Positions 1 to 7,181 of a stretch of DNA of 26,836 nt are shown here, one piece after another. Source of the DNA: JACOVP01 sp964390715 (GTDB taxonomy: Archaea > Nanobdellota > Nanobdellia > SCGC-AAA011-G17 > UBA489). A program made the translations under genes and the position numbers. The notes below the pieces were generated by a model, which was given only the letters and a program-made list of their open reading frames with translations, was not told the DNA's origin and did no database searches. The stretch covers positions 1-26,836 of the forward strand of contig CAYMIM010000003.1 of assembly GCA_964390715.1 (NCBI GenBank), read 5' to 3'. The first letter of the stretch is position 1; each line of letters opens with the position of its first letter.

Positions 1-1
1 A

Positions 2-601
2 CAACGAGAACCTTCTCGTGTATTAGGCTTAGCAGATGATATGTCCAATACCGTTCCTTATAACGCGCTTGGCAGCGTTTATTCGTTTCTCGCTCCAACA
101 ATCCAAAGGCCTTTATTAGGAGCTCTTCTCTCGCGATTTGATCACACTCATTACGCCTATGTTCAATCCAATACTTCCTATATACGAGAACCTTCTTTGC
201 TGGCAGAAATTGAGTCTAATCATTTCTATTGGCCTAGCATCGACGAGGGAAAAAAACTTATTGAAAGACACGCCACTTTTCATTCTTTTCATAAAGCAGT
301 CATGGCGCTTGATGGTCTGTTCAATCCTGAAAAAGTTAGGAGTGATTTTGTTGTCGCCTACGCGGCATTACGCAAGGACACCTCTTCTTTTGGACCCGCC
401 TATGCGGAAGCGTGTCATCCAGATTTTTTGGATCGTGTTGTTGGCGGAATTGTCACCATATGTTTGCATAGAGAACATTCACAAGGACAAAGAAATGAAG
501 GTCGCAGATGCTTAAAAATCCTATTACCGCACGCCTTACATGACCTTATTGATCGTAAATACGATGATAATATAAATGTTACCGCATCGCACTCTCAATA
601 A
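2..601 (+). CDS. Hypothetical protein, 5' end outside window
   Basis: The frame is open to the left edge with no stop, so the N-terminus probably lies outside the window. The first ATG inside is at 41, but 13 in-frame codons precede it and encode a plausible sequence (QREPSRVLGLADD). I do not recognise the family. The visible part is a soluble, mixed-charge protein of about 199 residues without clear membrane helices or a catalytic motif. The residues REPS occur twice, encoded by the same 13 bases at 4-16 and 184-196, exactly 60 codons apart. This could be chance or a trace of an internal repeat. It converges on the next gene across a T-rich gap. I am fairly sure it is coding and cannot name a function. 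Confidence 0.6.
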   Translation, partial: QREPSRVLGLADDMSNTVPYNALGSVYSFLAPTIQRPLLGALLSRFDHTHYAYVQSNTSYIREPSLLAEIESNHFYWPSIDEGKKLIERHATFHSFHKAVMALDGLFNPEKVRSDFVVAYAALRKDTSSFGPAYAEACHPDFLDRVVGGIVTICLHREHSQGQRNEGRRCLKILLPHALHDLIDRKYDDNINVTASHSQ

Positions 602-605
602 CTTA

Positions 606-619
606 TTTTTTATTAAAAA
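606..619. terminator. Poly-T terminators between convergent genes
   Basis: The 20-base gap between the convergent genes carries six T on the plus strand (606-611) and five T on the minus strand (615-619 read in reverse). Runs of U like these are typical archaeal intrinsic terminators. No hairpin is evident. Confidence 0.45.
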
Positions 620-621
620 GA

Positions 622-987
622 TTACTTCTCCTCACCGCATACTTCTTGCAATCCCATTTGATTAGCACACGCTCTTAGAATATTCGCTAGTCCTTCCGCT
701 GTTTTTCTTTCTTGCTTTGATTCTATTCTAAAAAGATTTGTGCATTGTTCTATCTCAGGCATATACATCCAAACATATTTAATTTTATCACCTTCCTTAT
801 TTTTGTATACCCTTTCTTCATAATTCCAATCGTCCGTTGTTTCTACAGAAAAACGAGGTTTATTCATAAATTTAGGTATATGGCCTATAATACAACTGGA
901 CCATCTCCGCAGATAGCTCTCCGCATCCTCCAAACTTACTCTTCTTACTATCGCCCTGATCTCAATTATTTCTCTATTTGTTTTCAT
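622..987 (-). CDS. Hypothetical protein
   Basis: Unrecognised soluble protein of 121 residues starting MKTNREIIEIRA. An upstream in-frame GTG at 1008 would add seven residues, but it lies almost on the TATA box at 1013-1020. The ATG at 987 is about 29 nt from that box and is the better start. The sequence alternates predicted beta and helix and has a tryptophan- and tyrosine-rich middle (VWMYMPEIEQC). The C-terminal helix (TAEGLANILRACANQMG) carries one of several scattered cysteines with no metal-site spacing. It is divergent from ttuA and seems to share its TATA box. An overlapping plus-strand frame at 745-1041 is treated as a shadow. No function is proposed. Confidence 0.6.
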   Translation of the reverse strand: MKTNREIIEIRAIVRRVSLEDAESYLRRWSSCIIGHIPKFMNKPRFSVETTDDWNYEERVYKNKEGDKIKYVWMYMPEIEQCTNLFRIESKQERKTAEGLANILRACANQMGLQEVCGEEK

Positions 988-1012
988 AACTATTTCATAC
1001 TCTTCCACACCT

Positions 1013-1020
1013 TTTATAAA
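1013..1020. promoter_or_regulatory. Palindromic TATA box shared by divergent genes
   Basis: TTTATAAA is its own reverse complement. Its centre is 25.5 nt from the ttuA ATG (1042), implying a leaderless transcript. It is about 29.5 nt from the ATG at 987 of the minus-strand gene. One box could therefore serve both directions. Confidence 0.6.
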
Positions 1021-1041
1021 CCTATCTTCTCTAGCATATAG

Positions 1042-1968
1042 ATGACCTGCAAGAACTGCAAAGATGAGCCGGTGTATGTCTTACAGAATCATGAGCAGTT
1101 GTGCAAGCAGCATTTTATCCAGTACTTTGAAAAGAAAGTCTTGAGAACCTTACGAACGTATCAGATGGTTGAGAAGGGAGACATGATTGTTTCTGCGTTA
1201 TCTGGCGGCAAAGATAGCATGACTTGTTTATACTTACTCCATCAGTTCTGCAAGAAGCAAGGGATCACGGTTAAAGCTTTAGCGATTGATGAGGGGATTG
1301 AAGCTTATCGAGAAGTGACACTCAAAGACGCGAGAAAATTCTGTACAACTTATAAGATTCCTTTGACGATTTTGTCCTTCCAGAAGATGTTTGGCTTTAC
1401 ATTGGACAGCTTTTTGAAAAAAAACAAGATGGGACCGTGCACCGCCTGCGGCATTATTCGAAGATATTTGATCAATCGCGGAGCGAGAGAATTAGGAGCT
1501 ACGAAAGTCGCTACTGGCCATAACTTAGATGATGAAGCGCAAACACTGCTCATGAATCAATTCAAAGGGAATATCTCTTTTTCCGCGAAGCTGGGACCAA
1601 TTACTGGAGCGTTGTTGCATAAACAATTTATCCGCAGAATTAAACCGTTGTATTTCATGATGGAGAAAGAAGTCGCGTTGTACGCTGTGCTGAAAGAATT
1701 TCCCGTGACGTTTGTCGAATGCCCTAATGCGCATGGAGCGTTCCGATTGCAGTTGGGAGAAATGCTGAATACGTGGGAACAAAAATATCCAGGGACGAAG
1801 CAAGGGATAGTGAACGCTTTTTTAGAAATTTTACCCAAGCTCAAGGAACAATTTAAATCTACGAAAGGATCTATTGGCACGTGTGAGAGCTGTGGAGAAC
1901 CTGCAGCGAAAACGTTTTGCAGGACTTGTGAGTTGTTAGAGAAGACGAAGACTGTTAAGAAACAATAA
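1042..1968 (+). CDS. ttuA: tRNA 2-thiouridine synthetase, TtuA/Ncs6 (Ctu1) family
   Basis: Adenylates a tRNA uridine and replaces O2 with sulfur, giving 2-thiouridine (position 54 in TtuA, 34 in Ncs6; the sequence alone does not decide which). Visible in order: an N-terminal zinc site C3, C6, C21, H24; the PP-loop ATP-binding motif SGGKDS at 54-59; C133 and C136 (PCTAC) plus C227, matching the three cysteines that hold the [4Fe-4S] cluster in TtuA; GHNLDDEAQT at 159-168; and a C-terminal zinc site C281, C284, C293, C296. The length of 308 residues is normal for the family. The ATG lies 25.5 nt from a TATA box, so it is probably leaderless. The enzyme needs an Fe-S cluster, which the suf operon in this window could supply. 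The sulfur carrier partner (TtuB/Urm1-like) is not in the window. Confidence 0.93.
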   Translation: MTCKNCKDEPVYVLQNHEQLCKQHFIQYFEKKVLRTLRTYQMVEKGDMIVSALSGGKDSMTCLYLLHQFCKKQGITVKALAIDEGIEAYREVTLKDARKFCTTYKIPLTILSFQKMFGFTLDSFLKKNKMGPCTACGIIRRYLINRGARELGATKVATGHNLDDEAQTLLMNQFKGNISFSAKLGPITGALLHKQFIRRIKPLYFMMEKEVALYAVLKEFPVTFVECPNAHGAFRLQLGEMLNTWEQKYPGTKQGIVNAFLEILPKLKEQFKSTKGSIGTCESCGEPAAKTFCRTCELLEKTKTVKKQ

Positions 1969-1973
1969 ATTTC

Positions 1974-2441
1974 TCACTGTGGTGGATGAGGATCTTGATT
2001 TGTTATGCGTCTATACTCTTCATTACTAGGATCATATTGATTATATCCTGTATCTTCTTCATCAACCATATCTTCATATTGTCCACTGTCGTCTCCGACC
2101 ATTTCCTGTAATGTTCTTCTTTGTACTTCTGTCTGCGCTTGTGCTCCACGAGTATTTTCTTCTCTTTTTTTTGGTGTTAGAAGATTATTCAATCCTTTCG
2201 CGAGGCTTTCCTTTATTTCTACACCAAGTCTTACTCTCAGATCAACAATTGCCCATTTCTCTTCTTCACCTAAAATTCCTGTAGATACATACCCTATTAA
2301 ACCTTCAAGGAGATTTTTTCTTGTTGTCTCATCAACTCCTTCTTCTCTTAATAGTTGATCATATTTTTGCAATCTTGTGTAAGTATCTAGAAGTCTACAT
2401 TGTTTGCTTAATTCTGTGAGATATTGTTCGTCCGCATTCAT
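1974..2441 (-). CDS. Hypothetical protein with disordered acidic tail
   Basis: Unrecognised 155-residue protein. Residues 1 to about 90 look helical and charged (for example DTYTRLQKYDQLLREEGVDE). From about residue 95 to the end the sequence is low in hydrophobics and rich in Q, E, D, N and P, so it is probably disordered. The tail contains the acidic stretch EDMVDEEDTGYNQYDPSNEE. Its ATG overlaps the TAA of the upstream gene by one base (TAATG), so the two are probably translated together. No signal peptide or membrane helix is seen. No function is proposed. Confidence 0.6.
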   Translation of the reverse strand: MNADEQYLTELSKQCRLLDTYTRLQKYDQLLREEGVDETTRKNLLEGLIGYVSTGILGEEEKWAIVDLRVRLGVEIKESLAKGLNNLLTPKKREENTRGAQAQTEVQRRTLQEMVGDDSGQYEDMVDEEDTGYNQYDPSNEEYRRITNQDPHPPQ

Positions 2442-2854
2442 TATTTCTTTTTTCTCCTTGTGTTATAACTTTCATATTGGTATGCTCGAAAAAACATGGC
2501 TTCTGTAACCTTCTCTAAGTAGCTTTTTGTTAGTTTTTCTTTTTGTGTTGCTACTGTAAGTTGTGCTACATATTCCCCGAACGTGCGGTAAAGCCTGTGT
2601 TGTGTACATCTCCGATGATCTGTCAAGAGTTCATCCATATGCTGGAGTATTTCTAGTTGGTCTTTCGGTTCGCATCCTGAGACAATAGCGATGTAGTCTT
2701 TTAATGTGGGTATTCTTTTTTTAGGAATATATCCGTGAGCTCCTCTTAACGTCCTATCAATACTAGCGATTTTGAATTTTGCACTTGGAATTTTTAATGG
2801 AGTACAAATCGCTTCCAGATCTTTTGGGGATAAATCGCCTGGTGTGTTGGGCAT
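2441..2854 (-). CDS. Hypothetical protein
   Basis: Unrecognised soluble protein of 137 residues, mostly helical, with a very basic C-terminus (NTRRKKK). It is the first gene of a two-gene minus-strand operon and overlaps the next gene by one base. An AGGAG ribosome site lies about a dozen bases before the ATG, and a TATA box lies at 2896-2905, so unlike many neighbours it has a leader of roughly 20 nt. Residues such as PTLKDYIAIVSGCEPKDQLE suggest a helical bundle, but no catalytic motif stands out. It could act with its downstream partner, because the acidic tail of that protein would complement this basic one. That pairing is only an inference. Confidence 0.6.
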   Translation of the reverse strand: MPNTPGDLSPKDLEAICTPLKIPSAKFKIASIDRTLRGAHGYIPKKRIPTLKDYIAIVSGCEPKDQLEILQHMDELLTDHRRCTQHRLYRTFGEYVAQLTVATQKEKLTKSYLEKVTEAMFFRAYQYESYNTRRKKK

Positions 2855-2895
2855 TGTTTTGGTCTCCTGATACTTGTCCTTTTTTCGACTTTCTT

Positions 2896-2905
2896 CTTTA
2901 TAAAT
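2896..2905 (-). promoter_or_regulatory. TATA box of the 2854 to 1974 operon
   Basis: ATTTATAAAG on the minus strand, about 46 nt before the ATG at 2854. This leaves room for a leader of about 20 nt carrying the AGGAG ribosome site. Confidence 0.5.
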
Positions 2906-2947
2906 CTTCCTTTATTAGTCACTTTAGAGTAGATACAAATAGAAAGG

Positions 2948-2955
2948 TTTATATA
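2948..2955 (+). promoter_or_regulatory. TATA box of the 2988-5606 operon
   Basis: GGTTTATATATG lies about 36 nt before the ATG at 2988. It implies a leader of about 10 nt and is the only TATA-like element before this four-gene operon. Confidence 0.5.
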
Positions 2956-2987
2956 TGTGTTTACCCCATTATCCTTAGGTTTTTACT

Positions 2988-3308
2988 ATGACTTTCAACG
3001 ACCATCCAGAACTTATGATTCATGCGAAAGTGCAATTAAATGACTTAGAAATTTATGCGCCTGGACAACCACAGATACTTTATCACGTAGGACGTGCCGT
3101 AGGTCAAAGATTACCAAAGACAGCAACCCCTCTTCATTTTGCTCGCACTGTTCTAGAAGTGAGTCATAGCCTCTTTAAGGGTAAAACTGACGCGCAAGGC
3201 CTAAAAGAACTTGTAGGTTTCTGCGCTCCCGCTCTTGCGCGAGTTGTCTCTGATCCTTTCGCAGAACGCGTAAAAAAGATATATGAACAGGAAGGACACG
3301 CTAAATGA
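2988..3308 (+). CDS. Hypothetical protein, first gene of coiled-coil/CBS operon
   Basis: Unrecognised soluble protein of 106 residues, largely helical in its second half (TPLHFARTVLEVSHSLF and ARVVSDPFAERVKKIYEQEG). It has no membrane helix and no metal site. Its stop overlaps the start of the next gene in an ATGA, so translation of the coiled-coil protein is probably coupled to it, which suggests the two are made in fixed proportion. It opens the four-gene plus-strand operon behind the TATA box at 2948. A partner or chaperone of the coiled-coil protein would fit, but nothing in the sequence proves it. Confidence 0.6.
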   Translation: MTFNDHPELMIHAKVQLNDLEIYAPGQPQILYHVGRAVGQRLPKTATPLHFARTVLEVSHSLFKGKTDAQGLKELVGFCAPALARVVSDPFAERVKKIYEQEGHAK

Positions 3309-4528
3309 ATCGCCGACAATTACTTAGAGGTGGATTTACTGTTGCAGGCGCAGGCTTAGGGTATGGTCTTGGAAAGGGCATTGAAGCGCTTCTTGGCGGT
3401 TCTTTGTCCGCAGTTATCAAGGGATTCTATAATGCCTCTCATGATGCTCTTACTGAAATGACCGCGGCCGCAGAACAACGACTTCAGAAGTCAGCAGAAG
3501 AAGTCAGAATCTATGTTGGACGAACAGAAGCTGAACATCAACACTTAACCGCTTACTGGGACAAAGTTGGTTTACTAAATCAGGGAGATAGAAAAGAACT
3601 TACTCGCATCTTAGAAAATATAGATCATTATACTCAAGAATCTGATGTTGTTGAACGCATGACTAGATTAAAAGATCGTTTGACGAAACGACTTGTTGAT
3701 TTTGATCAAACACTAGCGCAGAAACAACCACAAGGACTACAAAAATTCAATGAATGGTTCTCCAAACAAGTCAAAGGAGAAAGTCGCGGTTCCAGACCAG
3801 CGTTAGAGAAATATCGTGAACGATTAGGCGCCTTAGTACAAGTCTATGATATGAACAAAGACAATAAAATCGCCATGGCTGAATTGATGCATCAAACTGC
3901 TGGTTATTTTTCACAGGCACAAGATGAAGTGTTAAAACAAGTTGATTCTCTTTTACAAGATACTCGTATTACTGATCCTGATGAACGCGCCTTCTACACT
4001 GGTTTACGCGATTTAGCTCGTGATGATCCTTCTGGCAAACGACTGGCAGACTATCTCTTAAATACTAATAACTATTTTACAGCGTTAAGCGCGTCAGACA
4101 ATATTCATGCCTTGCAAACTCGCTTAGAAGGAACATTGAAAGATGTTTCTACTTTGCAACAGATTTTAGACGAAGGCATTCGCTTGAAAAATGATTTACG
4201 ATCACAAAGTGACGCTGACCTTAACCATTTAAGACAACGAGCACAGGAACTAGACAAGTTTATGCAACAAAAAAAACAAGATTTAGAACAAGGCGGCTAC
4301 GCTATTAATTATGAGCTCTTTCCTAAGCTGAAAGCTGTCGCGGATGGCTTTGAGCATGTATTCGACAGCATGTTTGCAACTGTCACTGGGGTTGCTACTC
4401 TTGGCGGAGCTGGATTAAGCTATCTAATTGCTAGGAAGCTGACTGGTGATGGTAAAGTTAGTGAAAAGAAGTATAAAGCTTTAGCAACAGAAAACGAACG
4501 ATTGCGTAAACAACAAGGAAAAGATTAA
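3305..4528 (+). CDS. Long coiled-coil protein with Tat-like N-terminus, EF-hand-like loop and C-terminal TM
   Basis: Unrecognised 407-residue protein. Residues 2-8 (NRRQLLR) resemble a twin-arginine signal and are followed by a Gly/Ala-rich hydrophobic stretch to about residue 37. Residues about 45-345 are long charged helices rich in E, K, Q and L, probably coiled coil. Inside them residues 182-193 (DMNKDNKIAMAE) match the EF-hand calcium loop: D, N, D, K and I in place, and E at position 12. Residues about 357-380 form a second hydrophobic helix, followed by a basic tail. The protein may therefore be anchored at both ends or exported. It is coupled to the upstream gene by ATGA and followed by a CBS-domain gene. 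Alternatives are a structural filament or a sensor; the function is unknown. Confidence 0.65.
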   Translation: MNRRQLLRGGFTVAGAGLGYGLGKGIEALLGGSLSAVIKGFYNASHDALTEMTAAAEQRLQKSAEEVRIYVGRTEAEHQHLTAYWDKVGLLNQGDRKELTRILENIDHYTQESDVVERMTRLKDRLTKRLVDFDQTLAQKQPQGLQKFNEWFSKQVKGESRGSRPALEKYRERLGALVQVYDMNKDNKIAMAELMHQTAGYFSQAQDEVLKQVDSLLQDTRITDPDERAFYTGLRDLARDDPSGKRLADYLLNTNNYFTALSASDNIHALQTRLEGTLKDVSTLQQILDEGIRLKNDLRSQSDADLNHLRQRAQELDKFMQQKKQDLEQGGYAINYELFPKLKAVADGFEHVFDSMFATVTGVATLGGAGLSYLIARKLTGDGKVSEKKYKALATENERLRKQQGKD

Positions 4529-4553
4529 TAAACACGGAGGACAACACATTACC

Positions 4554-4934
4554 ATGATAAAAGACTGCACACTGTTAGAAGCATTACATTGCAAGGATTC
4601 AGATTCTGTTGTAGATGTTGCTAAAAAATTGCGAGAACACTTGATACGCTATATCTATGTCACTGACGCTAACCAGAAACCTGTTGGTGTTATTTCTATA
4701 ACTGATGTCAATAACCGAGTTGTCGCTGAAGGAAAAAATCCAACTACACTTAAGGCTAAAGATATCATGACCAAACCTATTCAATCTTTTGAAGAAACTA
4801 TGGATGAGAAGAAAGCGTATGAGCAATGTGTGAACAACAATGTCGCTACTTGTCCAGTAACCAAAGATGGAAAATTAATAGGAATGATAACTATTCATGA
4901 ATTATTACGAAGTATAACCCACGTTCGGAAATAA
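4554..4934 (+). CDS. CBS-domain pair protein
   Basis: A 126-residue protein consisting almost only of two CBS motifs, which together form one nucleotide-binding Bateman module. The first ends around IRYIYVTDANQKPVGVISIT (residues 32-51). The second starts at DIMTKPIQ (about residue 71) and ends in VTKDGKLIGMITIHELL. Such proteins bind adenosine nucleotides or S-adenosylmethionine and usually regulate a partner, here plausibly one of the operon neighbours. A GGAGG at 4536-4540 precedes the ATG by 13 bases. The following gene begins three bases after the stop. The CBS call is firm; the ligand and partner are unknown. Confidence 0.85.
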   Translation: MIKDCTLLEALHCKDSDSVVDVAKKLREHLIRYIYVTDANQKPVGVISITDVNNRVVAEGKNPTTLKAKDIMTKPIQSFEETMDEKKAYEQCVNNNVATCPVTKDGKLIGMITIHELLRSITHVRK

Positions 4935-4937
4935 CCT

Positions 4938-5606
4938 ATGAGCCTCTTACAGACCTTTGTCAAGGATAATCTCGAAACATTGATCGCCCAAGATAAAGAC
5001 ATTCAGAGACAGTTCTCTAACGAGCAAGGACAGCCTCTAGATCCCAAAAGCTCTGTCTATCAAGTAAGAAAAAGCATGCTAGAAGAGTCGCTGAACAAAG
5101 CTTATGACAGCAGATTAAAACCTTATGATAAACGAACCTTATTACAAAGATATGTGGCTACACCCTTACGTTATTTGGCTGGCGCCGGATATATCGCTGG
5201 CACCGCATTATTCTTTGGACTTCCAGGACCCGCTGGCTTTGGATTCACAGGATTAGGAGCATTATCTAGCACTTTGGCAGATGTAATTGATAGTTACTCC
5301 TATGTGAAACATGACCAGATGAAAGGAAGACGAGTGCTTGAAATTCTTGGAGAGAATCTTATAGAAAAACCATTAGCATATTTACCTATTGGCACTGGAT
5401 TACTTGATATGTATCGAGGATCTAGAAAGTTCAAATCTAAGATAAACAAAGATTTACAACCTGTTGTGCAGGACGCTTTAAGCTACGCTAAAGGATTATT
5501 CTTAAACAGAGTAAACACCAAAATTGAAGACGGTAGAACGATTGTACCTTTACGTCTCTTACGAGATGAACAATACACTCCAAGCGCGATGAAGCAAGCA
5601 GCTTAA
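4938..5606 (+). CDS. Hypothetical protein with hydrophobic Gly-rich hairpin
   Basis: Unrecognised 222-residue protein. Residues 1-75 are charged and helical. Residues about 79-95 and 97-116 form a Gly/Ala-rich hydrophobic pair (AGAGYIAGTALFFGLPGPAG and onward) that could be a membrane hairpin. The remainder is amphipathic and basic. It is the last gene of the operon that also holds the coiled-coil and CBS proteins, so it may be the membrane anchor or channel-like partner. That is inference from order only. A T7 run follows the stop. Confidence 0.6.
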   Translation: MSLLQTFVKDNLETLIAQDKDIQRQFSNEQGQPLDPKSSVYQVRKSMLEESLNKAYDSRLKPYDKRTLLQRYVATPLRYLAGAGYIAGTALFFGLPGPAGFGFTGLGALSSTLADVIDSYSYVKHDQMKGRRVLEILGENLIEKPLAYLPIGTGLLDMYRGSRKFKSKINKDLQPVVQDALSYAKGLFLNRVNTKIEDGRTIVPLRLLRDEQYTPSAMKQAA

Positions 5607-5617
5607 TTTCTTTTTTT
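5607..5617 (+). terminator. Poly-T terminator of the coiled-coil/CBS operon
   Basis: TTTC followed by seven T starts directly after the stop codon of the last operon gene. This is a typical archaeal U-tract terminator without a hairpin. Confidence 0.5.
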
Positions 5618-5618
5618 A

Positions 5619-5999
5619 CTATGCATATTTACATACTTTGACTGTATAAGCATCTTTTGTTGGATCATTAAAAGTCTTAGTTATCGAGACATAATGACTC
5701 TGGGAGAAAGGAATTCCTGTTTCTATTACTTGTTGTAGCAAGTCCCTTGCTTCTTCAGAAGTGTTTGCCATTCTGCTTTTCATGAAGGCCGCTACTATCT
5801 CTTGTAAAGGTTTTACTTCCAATTCCCCAACTACCCCTAATAATTCTCTTCTTATTATTAGCCCACCAAAATGCACATCTTCTAATCTTTCTACTATATT
5901 CTTTTTTCTTCTTTCTTGTGTTCTACATCCTGGTCTTGCTCTGCCTACTCTCTCTAAACATGCATAGACGGGGTTTTCTGGTAATTTTTCTTGAGACAT
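5619..5999 (-). CDS. Hypothetical protein
   Basis: Unrecognised 126-residue soluble protein. The N-terminal third is basic (RARPGCRTQERRKKN), the middle is helical (VKPLQEIVAAFMKSRMANTS and onward), and the C-terminus is probably a beta hairpin (SHYVSITKTFNDPTKDAYTV). Three cysteines are present but not in a zinc-site spacing. It lies directly downstream of sufC on the same strand but has its own TATA box at 6031-6038 in the 59-base gap, so it is probably a separate transcript. No function is proposed. Confidence 0.55.
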   Translation of the reverse strand: MSQEKLPENPVYACLERVGRARPGCRTQERRKKNIVERLEDVHFGGLIIRRELLGVVGELEVKPLQEIVAAFMKSRMANTSEEARDLLQQVIETGIPFSQSHYVSITKTFNDPTKDAYTVKVCKYA

Positions 6000-6030
6000 T
6001 TTCTCTTCTGATGGAAGCGACTTTTTTCTC

Positions 6031-6038
6031 TTTATAAA
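6031..6038 (-). promoter_or_regulatory. TATA box before the 5999 gene
   Basis: A perfect palindromic TTTATAAA centred 35.5 nt upstream of the ATG at 5999. It implies a leader of about 10 nt and separates this gene from the suf operon. Confidence 0.5.
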
Positions 6039-6058
6039 TTCTTCTTCACTTTTTCTCT

Positions 6059-6799
6059 TTATTTCTTATATCCTGTTTTTTCAATCTCATGCGCTAACTT
6101 GACGTCACCAGATCTTGTTATCTGTCCGTTCTCCATGATATACACCTTATCGACGTTGACATACCGCAGAATTCTGTTGTAGTGTGTGATCAAGAGGATG
6201 CCCATGTTTGTTTTTTTGTGCAAAGTATTAATAGCGTCGCCAATAATTTTCAAAGCGTCGACGTCTGTGCCAGAATCAGTCTCATCGAGGATCGCTAAAG
6301 ACGGCTCGAGCATGGCTAATTGGAGCATTTCAGCTTTTTTCTTTTCACCGCCAGAAAATCCCTCATTAAGATATCGATTGGCAAATTGCTCGTCGAAACG
6401 CAGCTCTTTCATCTTCTCTTTGAGCAGTTTTCTGAATTCCAGAGGATTCATTTTTTCTTTTCGTCTGGTGTTGAGCGCTGTTCTCAAAAAATTAGCAATG
6501 GTAACGCCCGCAATTTCGCTAGGGTATTGGAATGAGAGGAATATACCTTTTTGTGACCGCTCGGTTGGTGAAGCTTTGGTGATATTTTCTCCGTTGAAGC
6601 TGATTGAACCTTTGGTTACTTTATATTTTGGATGCCCCATTAAAGCAAAAGACAGCGTACTTTTTCCTGATCCATTAGGACCCATCAAGACTACTACTTC
6701 TCCTTGGTTGATGTTGAGCGTGATGCCTTTCAGAATCTCTTTATCTTCGACAGTTACATTCAGATCTTTTACTTCAAGCAATGGTTTACTCGCTGTCAT
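6059..6799 (-). CDS. sufC: SufC, Fe-S assembly ATPase
   Basis: The ABC-type ATPase that drives the SufBCD scaffold; it is soluble and not a transporter. Visible: Walker A GPNGSGKST at 40-48, Q91 of the Q-loop in FLSFQYPSE, signature FSGGEKKKAE at 148-157, Walker B LAILDE at 168-173 followed by the SufC-typical TDSGTDVDA, and switch histidine H206. The length of 246 residues is standard. It is the last gene of the suf operon and overlaps the sufU-like gene by 14 bases. In many bacteria sufC is first in the operon; here it is last. The assignment is firm because of the TDSG motif and the sufB/sufD neighbours. Confidence 0.97.
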   Translation of the reverse strand: MTASKPLLEVKDLNVTVEDKEILKGITLNINQGEVVVLMGPNGSGKSTLSFALMGHPKYKVTKGSISFNGENITKASPTERSQKGIFLSFQYPSEIAGVTIANFLRTALNTRRKEKMNPLEFRKLLKEKMKELRFDEQFANRYLNEGFSGGEKKKAEMLQLAMLEPSLAILDETDSGTDVDALKIIGDAINTLHKKTNMGILLITHYNRILRYVNVDKVYIMENGQITRSGDVKLAHEIEKTGYKK

Positions 6800-7181
6800 G
6801 ATAGTGTTCTCCTAAATATTTGTAGATTCCTTTTTTTATGGCGATTAATGATAATAAAGCACATTTGACGCGCATCATCGAGAGTTGAATCTGGAGCAAG
6901 TCCAGGACAAATGCATTATCCAAGCCTCTTACTTCGTCTAGCGTCTTTCCTTTGAGTGTCTCTGAGAGCATACTGGTCGCCGCCTGTGAAATGGCACAGC
7001 CTTTACTTTCTGTCTTAATGTCCGTTATTGTTTTGCTTTTATCCAGCTTGAGATAAATATCAATTTCATCTCCACAGAGTTGATTAGCGTCGTGATACTG
7101 AATGTCCGCGTCCGCGATTTTTCCCCTATTTAACGGGTGCTTGTAATGCTCCAAAATATCTTCCATGTACATGTCATTCAT
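6786..7181 (-). CDS. sufU: SufU/IscU-type Fe-S scaffold or sulfur-transfer protein
   Basis: A 131-residue NifU-N-like protein that accepts sulfur from the SufS persulfide. The conserved ligands are present: C36 and D38 (CGD), C62 (GCAIS) and C107. The 45-residue distance from C62 to C107 is close to that of IscU (43 in E. coli) and much shorter than in B. subtilis SufU (62). However, the IscU chaperone motif LPPVK is absent, and the residue before C107 is Lys rather than His. It is therefore intermediate between the two families; I keep sufU because of its operon with sufS and sufBCD. It overlaps sufS by 4 bases (ATGA) and sufC by 14. No separate SufE or SufA is visible. Confidence 0.88.
   Translation of the reverse strand: MNDMYMEDILEHYKHPLNRGKIADADIQYHDANQLCGDEIDIYLKLDKSKTITDIKTESKGCAISQAATSMLSETLKGKTLDEVRGLDNAFVLDLLQIQLSMMRVKCALLSLIAIKKGIYKYLGEHYHDSE

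Noticed and set aside
138..515. Second plus-strand frame inside the left-edge gene
   Set aside because: The frame of the left-edge gene is open along its whole length and has balanced composition; the second one looks like a shadow with an odd Leu/Ile bias.
745..1041. Plus-strand frame of 98 codons opposite the small gene at 622-987
   Set aside because: Its translation is rich in F, Y and I with no natural domain pattern, it runs through the TATA box, and the minus-strand frame has normal composition and a promoter.
6186..6815. Plus-strand frame of 209 codons opposite sufC
   Set aside because: sufC carries all ABC motifs; the opposite frame is a long shadow caused by codon bias.
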